DNA of 5,781 nt, taken from NCBI GenBank assembly GCA_002792395.1, contig PFOG01000132.1:1-5781 (forward strand), given 5' to 3'. This document shows, piece after piece, positions 4,816 through 5,781 of this stretch; position 1 is the first letter of the stretch; the number at the start of each line of letters is the position of its first letter. The notes beneath the pieces are model-generated. The model did no database searches. It was not told where the DNA came from and was given only the letters and a program-made list of their open reading frames with translations. This DNA comes from Candidatus Portnoybacteria bacterium CG_4_10_14_0_2_um_filter_44_20 (lineage in GTDB: Bacteria; Patescibacteriota; Minisyncoccia; Portnoybacterales; GCA-002795985). The position numbers and the translations under genes are program-made.

Positions 4816-5592
4816 TTAATTGGGTTGCATGTACATATTAACTTCGGATTCTATATCAAGATTTGCCGCAGTGCCGAGAACCTCAAAAAACCACGGGACA
4901 GAAACATATCTTTCCTGGCCGGAACCAAGCAAATCCAAACTTGCGGAATTCACCGCCATCGGCTCGCCATCGCTGCCAAAAACGATAACTGCCACCCCGA
5001 CATTTTTATAATCAAAACGGCTGGAGTTTTTTATGTTAGCCGAAGCTTGAGAAAAAACGGTTCCATTTTTCAAAACTTCGTATTTTTTATCAAACACGCT
5101 GATCTCCGGCGGCAAATAATCCTTAATCCTTTCCCAGCGAACATTTTCGTCTATATCCAAAACCACTTTTGCCAATGAACCATCAAGGGGAACTTTTAAT
5201 TCGAGCAAATACCTTTCGCCTCGCGGCAAAATAAACGAGCTGCCTGCTTTCTCGGCAACAAGTTGATTATTCAAATCGTAAAGGCTGAATTTATAACCAA
5301 AACTGCGAAGGCCGTAATTCTGATTAGGATTTTCAATTCGAGCAACCAGATCATAATTCTGCTCACTAGTGCGCAATGCTTTCACCCAAAGGATTTTAAT
5401 GCTTTTTAGCGTTTTAATTTCGCACGACGGACACGGCCCTCCGCAATCTTTTTGCTCCTCGCCTTGATTCAGCTTGCCATCAGAACAGGTCGGTGCCGGT
5501 TTGAGAAACAAAAAATAAACGCCAAACACAATGGCCAAAAAAATTAAAACATAAACCAAGATAATAATAATTTGTTTCGTTCGCGGTAACAT
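4816..5592 (-). CDS. Single-pass membrane protein with Cys cluster, unknown function
   Basis: I do not recognise a named family. The 258-residue product has a short basic N-terminus (MLPRTK), one hydrophobic helix (about 7-30) and a large C-terminal part probably outside the membrane. Just after the helix lies a compact four-cysteine cluster: C36-SDG-KLNQGE, then DC50-GGPC54-PSC57, a pattern seen in extracytoplasmic proteins and suggestive of a small metal- or disulfide-stabilised loop. The remainder (60-258) is strand-rich, with two segments resembling Ig-like/FxLYD-type domains: VARIENPNQNYGLRSFGYKF (83-102) and SANIKNSSRFDYKNVGVAVI (184-203). The ATG at 5592 coincides with the predicted transcription start; a TTG at 5616 would add eight residues but would place the -10 box inside the gene. 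It is transcribed with rodA, so an envelope or peptidoglycan-synthesis role is a reasonable inference. Confidence 0.8.
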   Translation of the reverse strand: MLPRTKQIIIILVYVLIFLAIVFGVYFLFLKPAPTCSDGKLNQGEEQKDCGGPCPSCEIKTLKSIKILWVKALRTSEQNYDLVARIENPNQNYGLRSFGYKFSLYDLNNQLVAEKAGSSFILPRGERYLLELKVPLDGSLAKVVLDIDENVRWERIKDYLPPEISVFDKKYEVLKNGTVFSQASANIKNSSRFDYKNVGVAVIVFGSDGEPMAVNSASLDLLGSGQERYVSVPWFFEVLGTAANLDIESEVNMYMQPN

Positions 5593-5598
5593 ACGTTT

Positions 5599-5627
5599 AT
5601 TATATATGCGCCGCAAAAAACCTGCAA
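5599..5627 (-). promoter_or_regulatory. Promoter predicted to give a leaderless mRNA
   Basis: On the minus strand TTGCAG (5627-5622), a 17-nt spacer and a perfect TATAAT (5604-5599) are followed by 6 nt and then the ATG at 5592. With the usual -12 to -7 placing of the -10 hexamer, +1 falls on the A of that ATG. No Shine-Dalgarno-like sequence precedes the codon, which agrees with leaderless translation. It would drive the membrane-protein gene and rodA. Confidence 0.65.
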
Positions 5628-5642
5628 TACGAAGCTGTGAAT

Positions 5643-5665
5643 AAAAAAATCGCGTTCATGTCACG
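5643..5665 (-). terminator. Weak terminator-like hairpin after 5S rRNA
   Basis: On the minus strand CGTG and CGCG form a 4-bp stem (with one G-T pair) around ACATGAA, followed by A and a run of seven T (5649-5643). The stem is short and overlaps the 5S 3' end, so only the T-run position after the rRNA makes it a plausible rRNA-operon terminator. Confidence 0.35.
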
Positions 5666-5777
5666 GAGGCGACCTACTTTCGCATCGTAAAGACGATACT
5701 ATCATCGGCCTCGGAGTATTTCACTTCTGAGTTCGGAATGGGATCAGGCTTGCCCACCCACCTTTTTACGATCAAAC
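5660..5777 (-). rRNA. rrf: 5S ribosomal RNA
   Basis: Reading the minus strand, the conserved core GATCCCATTCCGAACTCAG followed by AAGTGAAA, then GGCCGATGATAGTATCG, the ATCGT-CTTT-ACGAT hairpin and GATGCGAAAGTAGG match bacterial 5S rRNA over about 100 nt with normal spacing. The 3' arm of helix I is TCGCCTCCGTGA. The 5' boundary is uncertain: at the expected place the sequence does not pair with that arm, and the 5' strand of helix II is weak. The end at 5777 is set by comparison with the E. coli length. As the gene sits at the window edge, it is probably the last gene of an rRNA operon lying beyond base 5781. Confidence 0.85.
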
Positions 5778-5781
5778 AAAG

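Noticed and set aside
5592..5616. TTG start eight codons upstream of the membrane-protein ATG
   Set aside because: The TTG lies upstream of a well-formed -10 box and has no ribosome site, so translation from the predicted transcript cannot include it.
1..5781. CRISPR array, integrase/transposase or insertion sequence
   Set aside because: No series of regularly spaced direct repeats is present, and none of the reading frames shows transposase or recombinase motifs.

Overview
The window reads as bacterial chromosome, most likely from a small-genome candidate-phylum bacterium (Patescibacteria/CPR type). This placement is an inference from moderately AT-rich DNA, compact co-directional genes, a single-pass membrane protein with a Cys-rich DCGG-type cluster, and dispersed hairpin repeats; no taxonomic marker other than 5S rRNA is present. 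Every supported gene lies on the minus strand, so the biological reading order runs from base 5781 down to base 1.

Right part (about 3650-5781): a 5S rRNA gene (probably the end of an rRNA operon) lies at the edge and is followed by a good sigma70-type promoter. Its predicted start site falls exactly on the ATG of a membrane-anchored protein of unknown function, which suggests a leaderless mRNA. That gene is followed after 14 nt by a SEDS-family peptidoglycan glycosyltransferase (RodA/FtsW), so the pair probably forms a cell-envelope operon.

Middle part (about 2097-3649): a gene-free stretch carrying two strong hairpins precedes radC (JAMM-type RadC protein). After radC comes a YefM/Phd antitoxin - RelE/ParE-type toxin pair. 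Its promoter (TTGACA, 17 nt, TAAAAT) starts at the radC stop codon, and its -10 box is buried in a perfect palindrome holding two TGTACA hexamers 12 bp apart, the layout described for the E. coli yefM-yoeB operator. The transcribed leader contains a 73-bp cloverleaf-like dispersed repeat.

Left part (1-2096): a gene for a ClpP/SppA-fold protease of the serine dehydrogenase proteinase (SDH_sah) family has its own promoter. It is followed after 2 nt by a truncated BRO-N/DinD-like gene and then by a TPR protein resembling the ST7-like family. Just beyond the TPR gene, a second, 84% identical copy of the last 20 codons of the protease gene (stop included) appears in the same orientation, 914 bp away. 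All ten differences are transitions and most are silent, so this is the tail of a once-functional homologue. The BRO-N/TPR stretch is therefore bracketed by direct copies of a gene end, as after gene-end insertion, allele exchange or duplication followed by deletion. Together with the toxin-antitoxin pair, this makes the left half look like an accessory, exchanging region next to conserved envelope genes.
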